A stretch of DNA of 22,275 bases from CAIMMJ01 sp037131955 (GCA_037131955.1 JBAXQC010000048.1:1-22275); one strand, 5' to 3'. Shown: positions 1-8,770, numbered from the stretch's first letter. Notes: a model not told the origin generated them from the sequence alone. Program-made: numbers and translations.

Positions 1-78
1 CCCTTCTGTCCTTAGTCTGAAGCTAAGATTATTGAGGTTGGGACTAAGGACTTCTAAATAAAATCCCCAATACCGCAT
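1..78 (-). CDS. Possible 5' end of an unknown ORF (cut by window edge)
   Basis: An ATG on the minus strand at 78-76 opens a frame with no stop for 26 codons to the window edge. It begins MRYWGFYLEVLSPNL. It starts 18 bases after the glycosyltransferase stop codon and runs the same way, as the next gene of a polysaccharide operon would. I do not recognise the peptide. It overlaps the inverted repeat at 8-51, and such repeat DNA often stays open by chance, so this may not be a gene. The sequence left of the window would decide. Confidence 0.2.
   Translation of the reverse strand, partial: MRYWGFYLEVLSPNLNNLSFRLRTEG
8..51. repeat. Short inverted repeat at the left edge
   Basis: A perfect 10-base inverted repeat has one arm at 8-17 (GTCCTTAGTC) and the other at 42-51 (GACTAAGGAC), with a 24-base loop. 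The loop contains a further CTAAG (23-27) that can pair with CTTAG at 11-15, so two alternative hairpins are possible. It lies about 45 bases past the stop codon of the minus-strand glycosyltransferase gene. It could be a hairpin at the end of that transcript or one copy of a genomic intergenic repeat. It lacks a clear T-run on the minus strand, so a classical intrinsic terminator is not well supported. Confidence 0.5.
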
Positions 79-96
79 TCTATGGAAAAAAACAAA

Positions 97-987
97 TTAA
101 ACTATCTTATTTTTAAAATAATAATCATTTACAACTTTGGGATACACATCTGTATAGGGTTTTCCTTTGCTTTTTTGGCTCACTAATTCAGTAAAATGAG
201 TTTCCTCTTTCCATTTTTTAGTCCATCCTCTGCCCACATTTTCATTTCCTTTGGCATATTTAAAATGTATGAAAAGGGGTTTTTCATAGTTGTATATTTT
301 TAGTTTTTTTAAACCTATATTTAGGGGATAGGAAAACTCTTCGTAAATTTTTGAGCTGAAATAAAATGTTTTTTTATTCACCTTGAAAATAGACGGTTCG
401 TTTGCACAAAACTCTTCTTTGCATAAAAATTTTAAATCTTCACCATAAATATCATAACCCTTATAATGAATTATATCATATTGATTAGAATCTACAATTT
501 CTCTAATTTCTTTTACCCTGTCCTCAAAAGCAGCATGATCTCCGTCCCATTTCCAAGCATAACTGTAGGATGAAAGCGACAAGGCAAAATTATAATAGTA
601 GGCTCTGTTAAAGACAGAATTTTTTAGATAATTAATGTGATTCTCACTAGAAGGAAAACTATCAAAGGGGTAATAATAAATTTTAATTTTATCGGATTTA
701 ATTCCTCTTACTATTTCTTCTGTATTATCTGTGCAATTCTGCAAAACAACAATAATTTCATCAACATGTTCTAGTATGGAGACGATGGCATAAAAAATCC
801 AATTTTCATCATTTTTTATTCTCATTATAGCCGATAAGCCATGTTTCCGATTCTTGTAAAAGTTAGGATTTAGATAATATGATTCTATTTTCTCGAAATT
901 TTTACTAAAAAATCTTTTCCTAGTTATAAAATTTAACTTGTTTAGACTATGATTTTTTATAGATTTAAGTATTCTAAACAATTTCAA
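97..987 (-). CDS. Family 2-like glycosyltransferase
   Basis: The 296-residue protein probably transfers a sugar during surface polysaccharide or O-antigen assembly at the cytoplasmic face of the inner membrane. The GT-A-like core starts near residue 51 (LSAIMRIKNDENW), followed by an EIIVVLQNCTDNT strand-loop (78-89) typical of GT2 nucleotide-sugar binding. A KWDGDH motif at 146-151 is a good candidate for the metal-binding DxD site. No membrane segment is visible. No ATG lies upstream of the core. The frame opens with TTG at 987-985, with another TTG two codons on and a stop a few codons upstream, and the first in-frame ATG (residue 55) would cut into the first core strand. A TTG start is therefore likely. 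It lies 30 bases after the flippase gene on the same strand, so the two are probably co-transcribed. The acceptor and donor sugars cannot be read from the sequence. Confidence 0.75.
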   Translation of the reverse strand: MKLFRILKSIKNHSLNKLNFITRKRFFSKNFEKIESYYLNPNFYKNRKHGLSAIMRIKNDENWIFYAIVSILEHVDEIIVVLQNCTDNTEEIVRGIKSDKIKIYYYPFDSFPSSENHINYLKNSVFNRAYYYNFALSLSSYSYAWKWDGDHAAFEDRVKEIREIVDSNQYDIIHYKGYDIYGEDLKFLCKEEFCANEPSIFKVNKKTFYFSSKIYEEFSYPLNIGLKKLKIYNYEKPLFIHFKYAKGNENVGRGWTKKWKEETHFTELVSQKSKGKPYTDVYPKVVNDYYFKNKIV

Positions 988-1017
988 GCTTATGATTAAG
1001 AATTATTACTATCAAAA

Positions 1018-2466
1018 TTAATTATTATTTCTTATTTTTTTTAATTCAACTAAAATATTTGATAATCCTATATCTTTAAATATAAAGGAGAGACCAATAT
1101 ATAAAATTGAATAACACATACTTCCAAATAAGAACTTCAAAAACAGTATATCAATTACTATTTTTGAAAACGCAAATTTAAATATAATTATTAGAATAAA
1201 ATTAATTATCAAAATCTTTAATAGACTTCTAATGTTTTTTACTAAATCAATCTTAAATAAGGTTCTTAGAAAAGATAACTCAATAAAAAAATTAAGCGTA
1301 TTAGAAATTATTAATCCTATCAAAAATCCTTTAATTCCAAAGGAAAAGCCAACTATTAAATTTAAAAATAAAATTGATTTTGTAATAATTTTCAACTTTA
1401 GAACTACATTTGAATTTCCGCTTCCACTAATTGTACTTAAGGTTAAATAACCAATGGGTAAAAAAATGCTGCTTATAATAATGAAATCAAAATAATAATG
1501 GGCTTCGATCCATTTTTCTGTAAAAATTAAAATTATTATTTCTTTGTTGAATAAAAAAAGTATTCCAACCAAATAATTGGTTACAAAAAACATAATCGAA
1601 TTAAGCCTTTCATAAATCTCAACCAAGGCTTTTATGTTATCTTGATAATGACTTGCAATTCTAAAATAAACATTCATAATGCCTGCAGTAGAATAGTCGA
1701 TTACAAAAGCATTTAACGATTTAGCTCTGTAAAAAAATCCTACTGTTCTAGATACAAACATCTTTCCAATTATTAGAGAATCAAGATTGTCCATTATTAC
1801 ATCAATAATTCCGGTAAGGAACATTTTAAAACCATAATCCCAAAGTTCTTTGATACTGGATAATGAAAAAGTTAGCTTTACTGCTTGCCCCCTAAAGAAG
1901 TAGTGTAAAAATAAATTAGACACAATTGAAGATGCCAGAAACTGGGCCACCAAGCTCCAAATTCCAAAACCATAATATGCCATAATCACACATATAATTC
2001 CGCCAACTAAAACACCAAACAATGCAGATTTTGTGAGTAAAGAAAAACTTAAGTCTCTTCTTATTCTTGCTCTGTATACATGACCAAAAGAATTTGTAAT
2101 AAAAAGAAACGACATAACTTTTAAAACGTCTACTAACTCGGGTTTTTCATAAAATTCTGCAATAACTGGAGCCAATAAAAAAAATAATAAAAACATTATA
2201 AAACCTATGACCAGGTTAAAAATTTGTACACTTGAATAATGCAGATCGTTAATTTCCTTTCGTTGAATTAGGGAGCTACCTAAACCAACATCCCAAAAAT
2301 GTGAGGCAATGTTTATTATACCACTTATAATTGCTATTGTGCCAAATTCGCCAGGCTCTAGTAATCTGGCCAATACAACAGAGAATCCAAAACTTAAAAT
2401 ATTTCCAGAAATTTTCCCAAAAAATTCCCAAATTGCTGCTTTAATTGCCTGTTTCTTTAATGACAT
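1018..2466 (-). CDS. Wzx-type polysaccharide flippase (MOP superfamily)
   Basis: The 482-residue integral membrane protein has about 12-14 hydrophobic segments and is predicted to flip a lipid-linked oligosaccharide across the inner membrane. The N-terminus is characteristic of the WzxC-like 'lipopolysaccharide biosynthesis protein' group: an amphipathic start (residues 1-20), then a first helix with the family pattern VVLARLLEPGEFG (about 30-42). Basic residues RARIRRDLSF near 132-141 mark a cytosolic loop found in this family. Length fits the family (about 480). The ATG at 2466 is unambiguous. The following glycosyltransferase on the same strand supports a surface-glycan role. The C-terminal third is very rich in Ile, Phe and Lys codons of the AAA/ATA type, slightly more AT-rich than neighbouring housekeeping genes, as is common for variable glycan loci. 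The exact glycan is unknown. Confidence 0.85.
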   Translation of the reverse strand: MSLKKQAIKAAIWEFFGKISGNILSFGFSVVLARLLEPGEFGTIAIISGIINIASHFWDVGLGSSLIQRKEINDLHYSSVQIFNLVIGFIMFLLFFLLAPVIAEFYEKPELVDVLKVMSFLFITNSFGHVYRARIRRDLSFSLLTKSALFGVLVGGIICVIMAYYGFGIWSLVAQFLASSIVSNLFLHYFFRGQAVKLTFSLSSIKELWDYGFKMFLTGIIDVIMDNLDSLIIGKMFVSRTVGFFYRAKSLNAFVIDYSTAGIMNVYFRIASHYQDNIKALVEIYERLNSIMFFVTNYLVGILFLFNKEIIILIFTEKWIEAHYYFDFIIISSIFLPIGYLTLSTISGSGNSNVVLKLKIITKSILFLNLIVGFSFGIKGFLIGLIISNTLNFFIELSFLRTLFKIDLVKNIRSLLKILIINFILIIIFKFAFSKIVIDILFLKFLFGSMCYSILYIGLSFIFKDIGLSNILVELKKIRNNN

Positions 2467-2571
2467 TAAAATGTTGTTTAAAAAATAAACATGCTAAATT
2501 AGGAATTTAAATGCAAAGGAATTTGTATAATCAATCCCGGTAAATTTTAAATAAGGCTAAACAATTAACGA

Positions 2572-3558
2572 TTAAATAAAAAAAGTTGTAATAGCATAAA
2601 TAAATGCAGAGAGCAATCCAGATATTGGAATAGTTAGTACCCAAGCCCAAACTAAATTTACTGTTACTCCCCATCTAACGGCAGAAACCCTCTTTGTTAG
2701 TCCTACGCCAATTATTGAACCTGTTATTGTATGAGTTGTTGAAACCGGAATTTTATAATGTTCTGTTAAAAACAAAGTTATTGCACCTGCAGTTTCTGCG
2801 GAAACACCTTCTAGGGGAGTAACTTTTGTGATTTTTGTACCCATAGTTTTAATAATTCTCCAACCACCGCTCATTGTGCCTATTGCAATGGCAGAATAGC
2901 AAGATATTGGAACCCAATTGGGCATAGATTCTAAATCTGGAATTGTTTTGTTTACCACCAAAGCAGCTGCAATAATACCCATAACTTTTTGTGCATCATT
3001 GCCACCGTGCCCCAAACTAAATGCAGCAGAAGATACTAATTGTAATCTTCTGAACCAAGCATCTGCTTTGCCCGGTGTAGCTTTCTTAAAAAGATTTATT
3101 ATTACAAGATTTATAAAAGATGCTATTAACATCCCTATGATTGGTGCAAGAAAAATAAATGCGAATATTTTGGATATTTTTTCAATGTTTATTACAGAAA
3201 ATCCAGCGTGAGCAATTGCTGCTCCTGCAAAACCACCAATTAACGTATGAGAGGATGACGAAGGAATTCCAAACCACCAAGTAAGTAAATTCCAAGTTAT
3301 TGCTGCTAGCAATCCAGCAAGAATTACTGGCAAAGTAATAAAATTTGCATCAACAGTTTTTGCAATAGTATTTGCAACTCCGTGATCTGTGAAAATAAAA
3401 AATGCGATAAAATTAAAAAATGCCGCCCAAACAACTGCCTGAAATGGAGATAACACTTTTGTAGAAACTATGGTTGCAATGGAGTTTGCAGCATCATGAA
3501 AACCATTGATATAATCAAAGATTAAGGCAAGGGCTATAACTGCAATTAGTAGAGTCAT
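2572..3558 (-). CDS. pit: Low-affinity inorganic phosphate transporter, Pit family
   Basis: The 328-residue inner-membrane protein of the Pit/PiT (PF01384) family probably imports phosphate, usually as a metal-phosphate complex with protons or sodium. Both copies of the inverted-repeat signature are present: GFHDAANSIAT at 19-29 and GHGGNDAQK at 183-191. The paired PSSSSHT (99-105) and PVSTTHT (271-277) loops of the transport core are also present. About ten hydrophobic helices are visible. The length fits the short Pit forms of Bacteroidota, which lack the long central loop of E. coli PitA (about 500 residues). The gene begins 6 bases after the stop of the DUF47 gene, so the pair is almost certainly co-transcribed. 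DUF47 proteins commonly accompany Pit transporters. The specific cation and affinity are not visible in the sequence. Confidence 0.95.
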   Translation of the reverse strand: MTLLIAVIALALIFDYINGFHDAANSIATIVSTKVLSPFQAVVWAAFFNFIAFFIFTDHGVANTIAKTVDANFITLPVILAGLLAAITWNLLTWWFGIPSSSSHTLIGGFAGAAIAHAGFSVINIEKISKIFAFIFLAPIIGMLIASFINLVIINLFKKATPGKADAWFRRLQLVSSAAFSLGHGGNDAQKVMGIIAAALVVNKTIPDLESMPNWVPISCYSAIAIGTMSGGWRIIKTMGTKITKVTPLEGVSAETAGAITLFLTEHYKIPVSTTHTITGSIIGVGLTKRVSAVRWGVTVNLVWAWVLTIPISGLLSAFIYAITTFFI

Positions 3559-3564
3559 ATTGGC

Positions 3565-4212
3565 TTAAACGTATTTTATTACAATAGATTCTAGCACGTT
3601 TGCAGCATCTTCGGCTTTATCTGTTGCAGTTTCTAAAGCAGATAAAACTTCTTTTATTTTAATAACTTCCAAAGCATCTTTTTCATTGTCAAACAAATCG
3701 GCAACCGCTTTATCAAAAACATAATCGGCCTGATTTTCGATGCTGTTTATTCTAATAAATGCATCTGACATTGTTCTAATATTTTTTAAGTTTTTTAGCT
3801 CTCTCACCGCTTTTTCCAACTCAATTGCTGCATCTAGTGTAAGCTCTGCCAACTTTAAAATAGGTTCAGAAATATTAGTGATTTTATACATCATAATCCT
3901 ATTGGCAGAACCGTGTATATAGTCTGCCACATCGTCTATTGCCGATGCAAGTGCATGTATATCTTCTCTATCAAAAGGGGTTATAAAATTTTTACCTAGC
4001 TCAATAAATATTTGATGTGATGCATGGTCTCCAACATGTTCTAATTTATCAATTTCTAAGATAAGTTCTTTTCTTAATTCTAGATCGCTAGTTTTAATTG
4101 CTTGAATTAATTTTTCGGCCATCAAAACCACATTGGCGGTGGCAGACTCAAACAGTGGAAAAAACTTTTTATCCTTTGGTACAAAAAATTGAAAGATAGA
4201 ATTTAAACCCAT
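3565..4212 (-). CDS. DUF47 / PhoU-like Pit accessory protein
   Basis: The 215-residue, almost entirely helical soluble protein belongs to the DUF47 (PhoU-like, PF01865) family, which is usually encoded next to Pit transporters and is thought to modulate them. The start MGLNSIFQFFVPKDKKFFPLF is typical of Bacteroidota members. Acidic metal-binding-type helices follow, including EIDKLEHVGDHASHQI (about 59-74), DREDIHALASAIDDVADYIHG (about 89-109), and E-x-x-A-D (about 163-167). An in-frame TTG six codons upstream (4230) extends the frame, but the ATG at 4212 fits the family and I chose it. It lies between the histidine kinase (45-base gap) and pit (6-base gap), as part of one minus-strand operon. 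The regulatory role is from family knowledge. Binding partners are inferred. Confidence 0.88.
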   Translation of the reverse strand: MGLNSIFQFFVPKDKKFFPLFESATANVVLMAEKLIQAIKTSDLELRKELILEIDKLEHVGDHASHQIFIELGKNFITPFDREDIHALASAIDDVADYIHGSANRIMMYKITNISEPILKLAELTLDAAIELEKAVRELKNLKNIRTMSDAFIRINSIENQADYVFDKAVADLFDNEKDALEVIKIKEVLSALETATDKAEDAANVLESIVIKYV

Positions 4213-4257
4213 TTTATTAATTTTTGCCAAATGTAAGGTTTATGTGTTAAGGCAATG

Positions 4258-5295
4258 TTAAGAATACTTCTTTTTAGCCATTGGCAGTGTAAATGCAAAT
4301 GTTGTACCTATGCCTTCGGTGCTTCTTACATTGATGGTTTGTTGGTGTGCTTCTATAATGTGTTTAACAATAGCCAAGCCCAATCCGGAACCACCAATCT
4401 GTCGGCTTCTGCTTGAATCTGTTCTGTAGAATCTTTCGAACACTCTGCTCAAATGTTGTTCTGCTATTCCAATTCCATCATCGGTAACTTCTATTAAAAT
4501 TCTGTCGTCCATTTCAAAACAAGTTATTTTTATTGTGCCATTAACTTTTGCATACTTTATTGCATTGTCTATTAGGTTGTAAAATACTTGTCTAATTTTA
4601 TTCATGTCGGCAAATACAGTAGTTTTAAATAAGCCATCTTTTTTAAAAACAATTTTTATGTGTGCCGTTTTTAATCGTTCAGTAAATAAATCAATAATTT
4701 CGTTAACCAATATTGAAACTTCAAAACTGCTGGAATTAACTTTTATTTGACCGCTTTCTAATTTTGATATCTCATCTAAATCATTTATCAAAACGGAAAG
4801 TCGTTCGATATTTTTATCGGCTTTTTCTAAAAACTTTTTAACTAACTCTTTGTCGTCTAAATCGTCGTCTAATAAAGATTGAATGTAACCTTGAATCGTA
4901 AAAAGTGGTGTTTTAAATTCATGTGAAATATTTGCTAAAAACTCTTTTCGGTATTTGGCTACCTTCTGTAGATTTTCTATTTCAGTTTTTTTGTCTCTTG
5001 CCCAATCTTTAACTTGCTGTTCTACATCATTTAATGGGTCGTCTGATACATATTCGCCAATAGCAGATTTTAAATCTTTGTCCATTTTTAAGTTGTAAAT
5101 GAGCTTGTAAATTAGTTTAATTTTTTTGTAAATAATTTTCTCTACCAAATAGTAAAAAAGAACAAAACAAACAACAAAAACTGCTGTAATAATAAGCCCC
5201 GCTGATTTTATATCATTGTCAAAATAAAATGATATGGTAGCAGCAATTATGGCAAGAATTAATGAGAAAAATGAAATGTATAATCTTGGATTCAC
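4258..5295 (-). CDS. Sensor histidine kinase, PhoR-like
   Basis: The 345-residue membrane kinase has two hydrophobic helices at about 5-25 and 32-52, separated by only a handful of residues, so there is essentially no periplasmic sensor domain. A linker follows, then HisKA with phospho-acceptor His125 in the SHEFKTP motif. The HATPase domain has an N box NLIDNAIKYA (240-249), G1 DDGIGI (272-277), F box FERFYR (286-291) and G2 GGSGLGL (301-307). All catalytic motifs are intact. The start is GTG at 5295. The nearest upstream in-frame codons lead straight to a stop, so no ATG alternative exists. It begins 7 bases after rimO and precedes the DUF47-pit pair, which points to phosphate sensing through the PhoU-like protein. 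No response regulator is in the window. The phosphate link is inferred from context only. Confidence 0.88.
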   Translation of the reverse strand: MNPRLYISFFSLILAIIAATISFYFDNDIKSAGLIITAVFVVCFVLFYYLVEKIIYKKIKLIYKLIYNLKMDKDLKSAIGEYVSDDPLNDVEQQVKDWARDKKTEIENLQKVAKYRKEFLANISHEFKTPLFTIQGYIQSLLDDDLDDKELVKKFLEKADKNIERLSVLINDLDEISKLESGQIKVNSSSFEVSILVNEIIDLFTERLKTAHIKIVFKKDGLFKTTVFADMNKIRQVFYNLIDNAIKYAKVNGTIKITCFEMDDRILIEVTDDGIGIAEQHLSRVFERFYRTDSSRSRQIGGSGLGLAIVKHIIEAHQQTINVRSTEGIGTTFAFTLPMAKKKYS

Positions 5296-5302
5296 AAATT
5301 CT

Positions 5303-6616
5303 TTAATTTACTATGGTTCCAAACAAATCATAAGCTTCGGCATCATCAATAGTTACGGTAGCAAAATCTCCAATTCTTACAAAATTAGTTTCTGCATTCA
5401 CTAATACTTCATTGTCTACTTCTGGTGAATCAAATTCAGTTCTTCCCACAAAATAATCTCCTTCTTTTCTATCAAATAAAACTTTGAATTCTTTTGCAAT
5501 TTTTTGTTTGTTCTTCTCCCAAGAAATGCCTTGTTGTAAGTCCATTATTTTTTCTGCTCTCTCGGCTTTTAACTCAGCGGGAACATCGTCATTAAGCAAA
5601 TAAGCATGAGTATTTTCTTCGTGTGAGTAAGCAAAAATTCCTAATCTATCAAACTTGGTATTCTCTACCCAATCGCACATTTCTTCAAAGTCTTGTTGTG
5701 TTTCGCCCGGATAACCTGCTATTAATGTTGTACGAATTGCAATGTTTGGAACTTTATCTCTAATTTGATTTACTAAATCGATGGTTTTTTGTTTGGTAGT
5801 TCCACGTCGCATGCTTTTTAGCATGTTATCGGTAATGTGTTGCAAAGGCATATCTAGGTAATTGCAAATATTTTTACGTTCATTCATCACATCAAAAACA
5901 TCCATCGGAAAGCCACTCGGGAATGCATAATGCAATCTAATCCATTCAATGCCTTCAATATCTGAAAGATGTTCCAATAGCTCAGATAAATTTCTTTTTT
6001 TGTAAATGTCAAGTCCATAATACGTGAGGTCTTGAGCAATTAAAATTATTTCTTTTGTTCCTTTTTTTGCTAACAACTTTGTTTCGGTAACTAAATCTTC
6101 AATTGATTTTGAAACGTGCTTTCCTCTCATCAAAGGAATAGCACAAAAGGAACAAGGTCTGTCGCAACCTTCGGCAATTTTAAGGTACGAAAAATGATGT
6201 GGGGTAGTAAGCAGCCTCTCTCCTATTAATTCGTGCTTGTAATCTGCCTTTAATGTTTTTAAAAGTCGGGGTAATTCTCTTGTCCCAAAAAACCCATCCA
6301 CATTTGTAATTTCTTTTTCTAATTCTGGTCTATAGCGTTCGCTTAAGCAACCTGTTACAAAAACTTTGTCTACCAAACCGGCTTCTTTAGCCTCGGAATA
6401 CCTAAGAATTGTATCAATTGATTCTTGTTTTGCATTGTCAATAAAACCGCAAGTATTAATGATTACAATGCTTGAATCATCTTTTGTTGATTCATGCTCT
6501 ACATCAAATTTATTTGCTCTTAGTTGTCCCATTAATACCTCGCTGTCCACAATATTCTTTGAACAGCCAAGTGTTACAACATTTACTTTATTTTTTTTAA
6601 GGGTTTTGGTTTTCAT
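5303..6616 (-). CDS. rimO: Ribosomal protein S12 methylthiotransferase RimO
   Basis: The 437-residue radical-SAM enzyme adds a methylthio group to the conserved Asp (position 88 in E. coli numbering) of ribosomal protein S12. The UPF0004 domain (about 11-110) carries the auxiliary-cluster cysteines C18 (LGCSKN), C56 (NTCGF) and C90 (TGCLSE). The radical-SAM CxxxCxxC site is C151, C155 and C158 in EGCDRPCSFCAIP. A TRAM domain occupies about 370-437. The LGCSKNxVDSE start and the KIAEGCDRPCSFCAIPxMRG block separate it from MiaB. All six cluster ligands are present and the length is normal. It is the first gene of the minus-strand run and is followed after 7 bases by the histidine kinase. Whether a promoter in 6617-6835 serves the whole run is not resolved. 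Confidence 0.95.
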   Translation of the reverse strand: MKTKTLKKNKVNVVTLGCSKNIVDSEVLMGQLRANKFDVEHESTKDDSSIVIINTCGFIDNAKQESIDTILRYSEAKEAGLVDKVFVTGCLSERYRPELEKEITNVDGFFGTRELPRLLKTLKADYKHELIGERLLTTPHHFSYLKIAEGCDRPCSFCAIPLMRGKHVSKSIEDLVTETKLLAKKGTKEIILIAQDLTYYGLDIYKKRNLSELLEHLSDIEGIEWIRLHYAFPSGFPMDVFDVMNERKNICNYLDMPLQHITDNMLKSMRRGTTKQKTIDLVNQIRDKVPNIAIRTTLIAGYPGETQQDFEEMCDWVENTKFDRLGIFAYSHEENTHAYLLNDDVPAELKAERAEKIMDLQQGISWEKNKQKIAKEFKVLFDRKEGDYFVGRTEFDSPEVDNEVLVNAETNFVRIGDFATVTIDDAEAYDLFGTIVN

Positions 6617-6835
6617 TAAACGCTAAAGACAATTTATAAAATGATAAATAATTTGCAAGTTTACTAAATAATAACGTGTATAAACATCAATATCTTAATT
6701 TGTTTTATCCTAAAATTAAAATAAATAAATTTAAAAACCAGTTAGTTAGCGCTCAATTGAATGATAATTTTAGACACTTGTAAACCTTACAAATTTATTT
6801 AGCGTGTATGCTTTTGAAACAAAAAAATAAAAATT

Positions 6836-8770
6836 ATGAAAAAAATTTTAGTTACTCTTGCTCTATTGGTGATTACACATTTGAATAGCTTTTCGCAATT
6901 TCTTGATTGCCAATTCCAATTAGATGTTGATACCAATGCCACTTCTTCGGTAATTTTTACTGGACCTGTAAACAATTATTCTCCTAACTTATACAATTAT
7001 CAATGGACTTTTGGTGATGGCAACTCACAAATAGCAACCACAGGCCTTCATGCATATTCAAATGCGGGAGTTTATACAATTTGTATGAATGTAATTGATA
7101 TAAACTCAGGTGTTACTATCTGCAATTACTGCGATTCTGTTCAAATAAGTTTAAACAATACGTCGTGTGATTTCACTTATTTTCCCGCACCAAATGGATT
7201 ACTCACGTATGGATTTTGGGCAAATGTTGATACATTAAACTCTCAGTATGTGAATTGGATAATAAATGGAGAAACAATAATACCAACCGTTTCTTCTAAC
7301 ATTTATACTTCATATACTTTTCCCGGACCCGGAGTTTATCCTGTTACCATGAATTATTTCGATGCAAATGGAGCATTACTTTGCACAGCGACACAGAACA
7401 TAGAAATTCTTCAACCAATTGAAAATTGTGATTTTATTGTTTCACAAAATTCTAATCAAAACTATACATTTTCAACTGCCTTTATTGGTCAACCAGCTAA
7501 TGGATATTATTCTATTACAATTAATGGAGTGGTATTAGATACCAGTTATACTGGAAATTTTAATTATACTTTACAGCCGGGAAATAATGTAGTATGCATG
7601 ACAACTACTTATTTTAATGGAACACCAACTTGCACAAGTTGCCAAGATGTTTTTGTTTCATTAAATCCAAATGACACTTTAGGTTGTTACGTTTCTGCAA
7701 TTCCTGATCAAGTAAATCCTTATTTCTATAGTTTTTACCTTGGAGCACCCAATAATCTTTTGTGGACAATTACTGGACCTAATGGTTTTACGGAGACAAT
7801 TACACAGTATAATTCCTCTCAATTTTTCTATACATTTCCATCTGATGGAGTATTTAATGTTTCATTAACAGCTTCAGATAGTTTAGGAAACATACTTTGT
7901 ACTAACGGTTATACCATAACTATTTTAGGAAATCCTAGCAATTGTAATGCAGATTTTTATGCTGCTACTTCACCTTTAACAGGTTATTTTATTGACATGT
8001 CTACAGGTATTGATCCCCAAACAACCGAGTATTTTTGGAACTTTGGTGATGGAGGAACTTCTACTGAAAGATTTCCTTTCCATACTTATGATAATGGAGG
8101 TTACTATAACGTTTCTCTTACAATTGCAAACGGAAATTGTATTGACACAACCACACAATTTGTTTATATTTTTGACAATGACACAAACATTGTGGTAAAT
8201 GATTGCAATGCATATTTTATAGTAACACAAACGGAACCTTATAGCGTTAACATTGTTAATTTATCTAGCGGAAACAATTTAAATTTTTCGTGGTCTTTTG
8301 CCAATGGCATTGCATTAAATACGCCATTTCCAACTCTACAAATACCATTTGCAAGTAACTTTGTTTTTTGTTTAACCGTAAGCAATTCATCCTGTTTTTC
8401 AACGTATTGCGACAGCATTTCTTTTGATAGTTTAGGTACAATTCAAAGAACAACAGAAATGTTGAATATAAATGTGGTAAGTCCACAAGAAATAACGGGC
8501 TATGATCTAACCTCTGTAAAAGAATCAAAAGAAAGTAGTGCCACCGCAAGCTACCCAAATCCTTTTTCTGAGAATTTTACAATAGATAATGCCAATGGAA
8601 AATTCAATACTTATTCTATAATAACTATAGATGGTAGAGAAATTATAAACGGCAGCTTAAGCAAAGGAATTGAAGTTGTGCAAACAAATGAGTGGTCAAA
8701 TGGTGTATATTTCTTGAGATTAAATTCGCAAAATGGAATTTCGAATACATCTAAAATAGTAAAAAAATAG
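6836..8770 (+). CDS. Secreted PKD-repeat protein with T9SS type A sorting domain
   Basis: The 644-residue extracellular protein has a signal peptide at 1-20 (KK, hydrophobic core, SFS|Q cleavage) followed by about six repeated beta-sandwich units of 75-90 residues. Two are clear PKD domains, with WTFGDG at 57-62 and WNFGDG at 401-406. A third has a degenerate WSFANG near 484-489, and the units between (about 110-365) have lost the motif but keep the PKD-like strand pattern and flanking cysteines (CDF/CNA starts, C..C ends). The C-terminal domain starts at SYPNPF (572-577) and ends with GVYFLRL and SKIVKK, the type A T9SS signal that directs export across the outer membrane and surface anchoring or release. 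No enzyme domain is visible, so it may be a structural or adhesive surface protein. A near-match -7 box (TGCTTTTG, 6809-6816) lies 19 bases before the ATG. A strong terminator follows. Confidence 0.88.
   Translation: MKKILVTLALLVITHLNSFSQFLDCQFQLDVDTNATSSVIFTGPVNNYSPNLYNYQWTFGDGNSQIATTGLHAYSNAGVYTICMNVIDINSGVTICNYCDSVQISLNNTSCDFTYFPAPNGLLTYGFWANVDTLNSQYVNWIINGETIIPTVSSNIYTSYTFPGPGVYPVTMNYFDANGALLCTATQNIEILQPIENCDFIVSQNSNQNYTFSTAFIGQPANGYYSITINGVVLDTSYTGNFNYTLQPGNNVVCMTTTYFNGTPTCTSCQDVFVSLNPNDTLGCYVSAIPDQVNPYFYSFYLGAPNNLLWTITGPNGFTETITQYNSSQFFYTFPSDGVFNVSLTASDSLGNILCTNGYTITILGNPSNCNADFYAATSPLTGYFIDMSTGIDPQTTEYFWNFGDGGTSTERFPFHTYDNGGYYNVSLTIANGNCIDTTTQFVYIFDNDTNIVVNDCNAYFIVTQTEPYSVNIVNLSSGNNLNFSWSFANGIALNTPFPTLQIPFASNFVFCLTVSNSSCFSTYCDSISFDSLGTIQRTTEMLNINVVSPQEITGYDLTSVKESKESSATASYPNPFSENFTIDNANGKFNTYSIITIDGREIINGSLSKGIEVVQTNEWSNGVYFLRLNSQNGISNTSKIVKK

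Noticed and set aside
1232..1450. Plus-strand 72-residue ORF
   Set aside because: It lies wholly inside the minus-strand flippase gene, has no family resemblance and reads as an AT-rich shadow.
2918..3211. Plus-strand 97-residue ORF opposite pit
   Set aside because: It is antisense to a conserved Pit gene with all signatures intact; codon structure follows the Pit frame.
4213..4230. TTG start extending the DUF47 protein by six residues
   Set aside because: The ATG at 4212 begins exactly at the family's usual MGLNSIFQFF-type start.
8265..8558. Minus-strand 97-residue ORF in the PKD gene
   Set aside because: It is antisense to a continuous, well-explained plus-strand gene, with no motif of its own.
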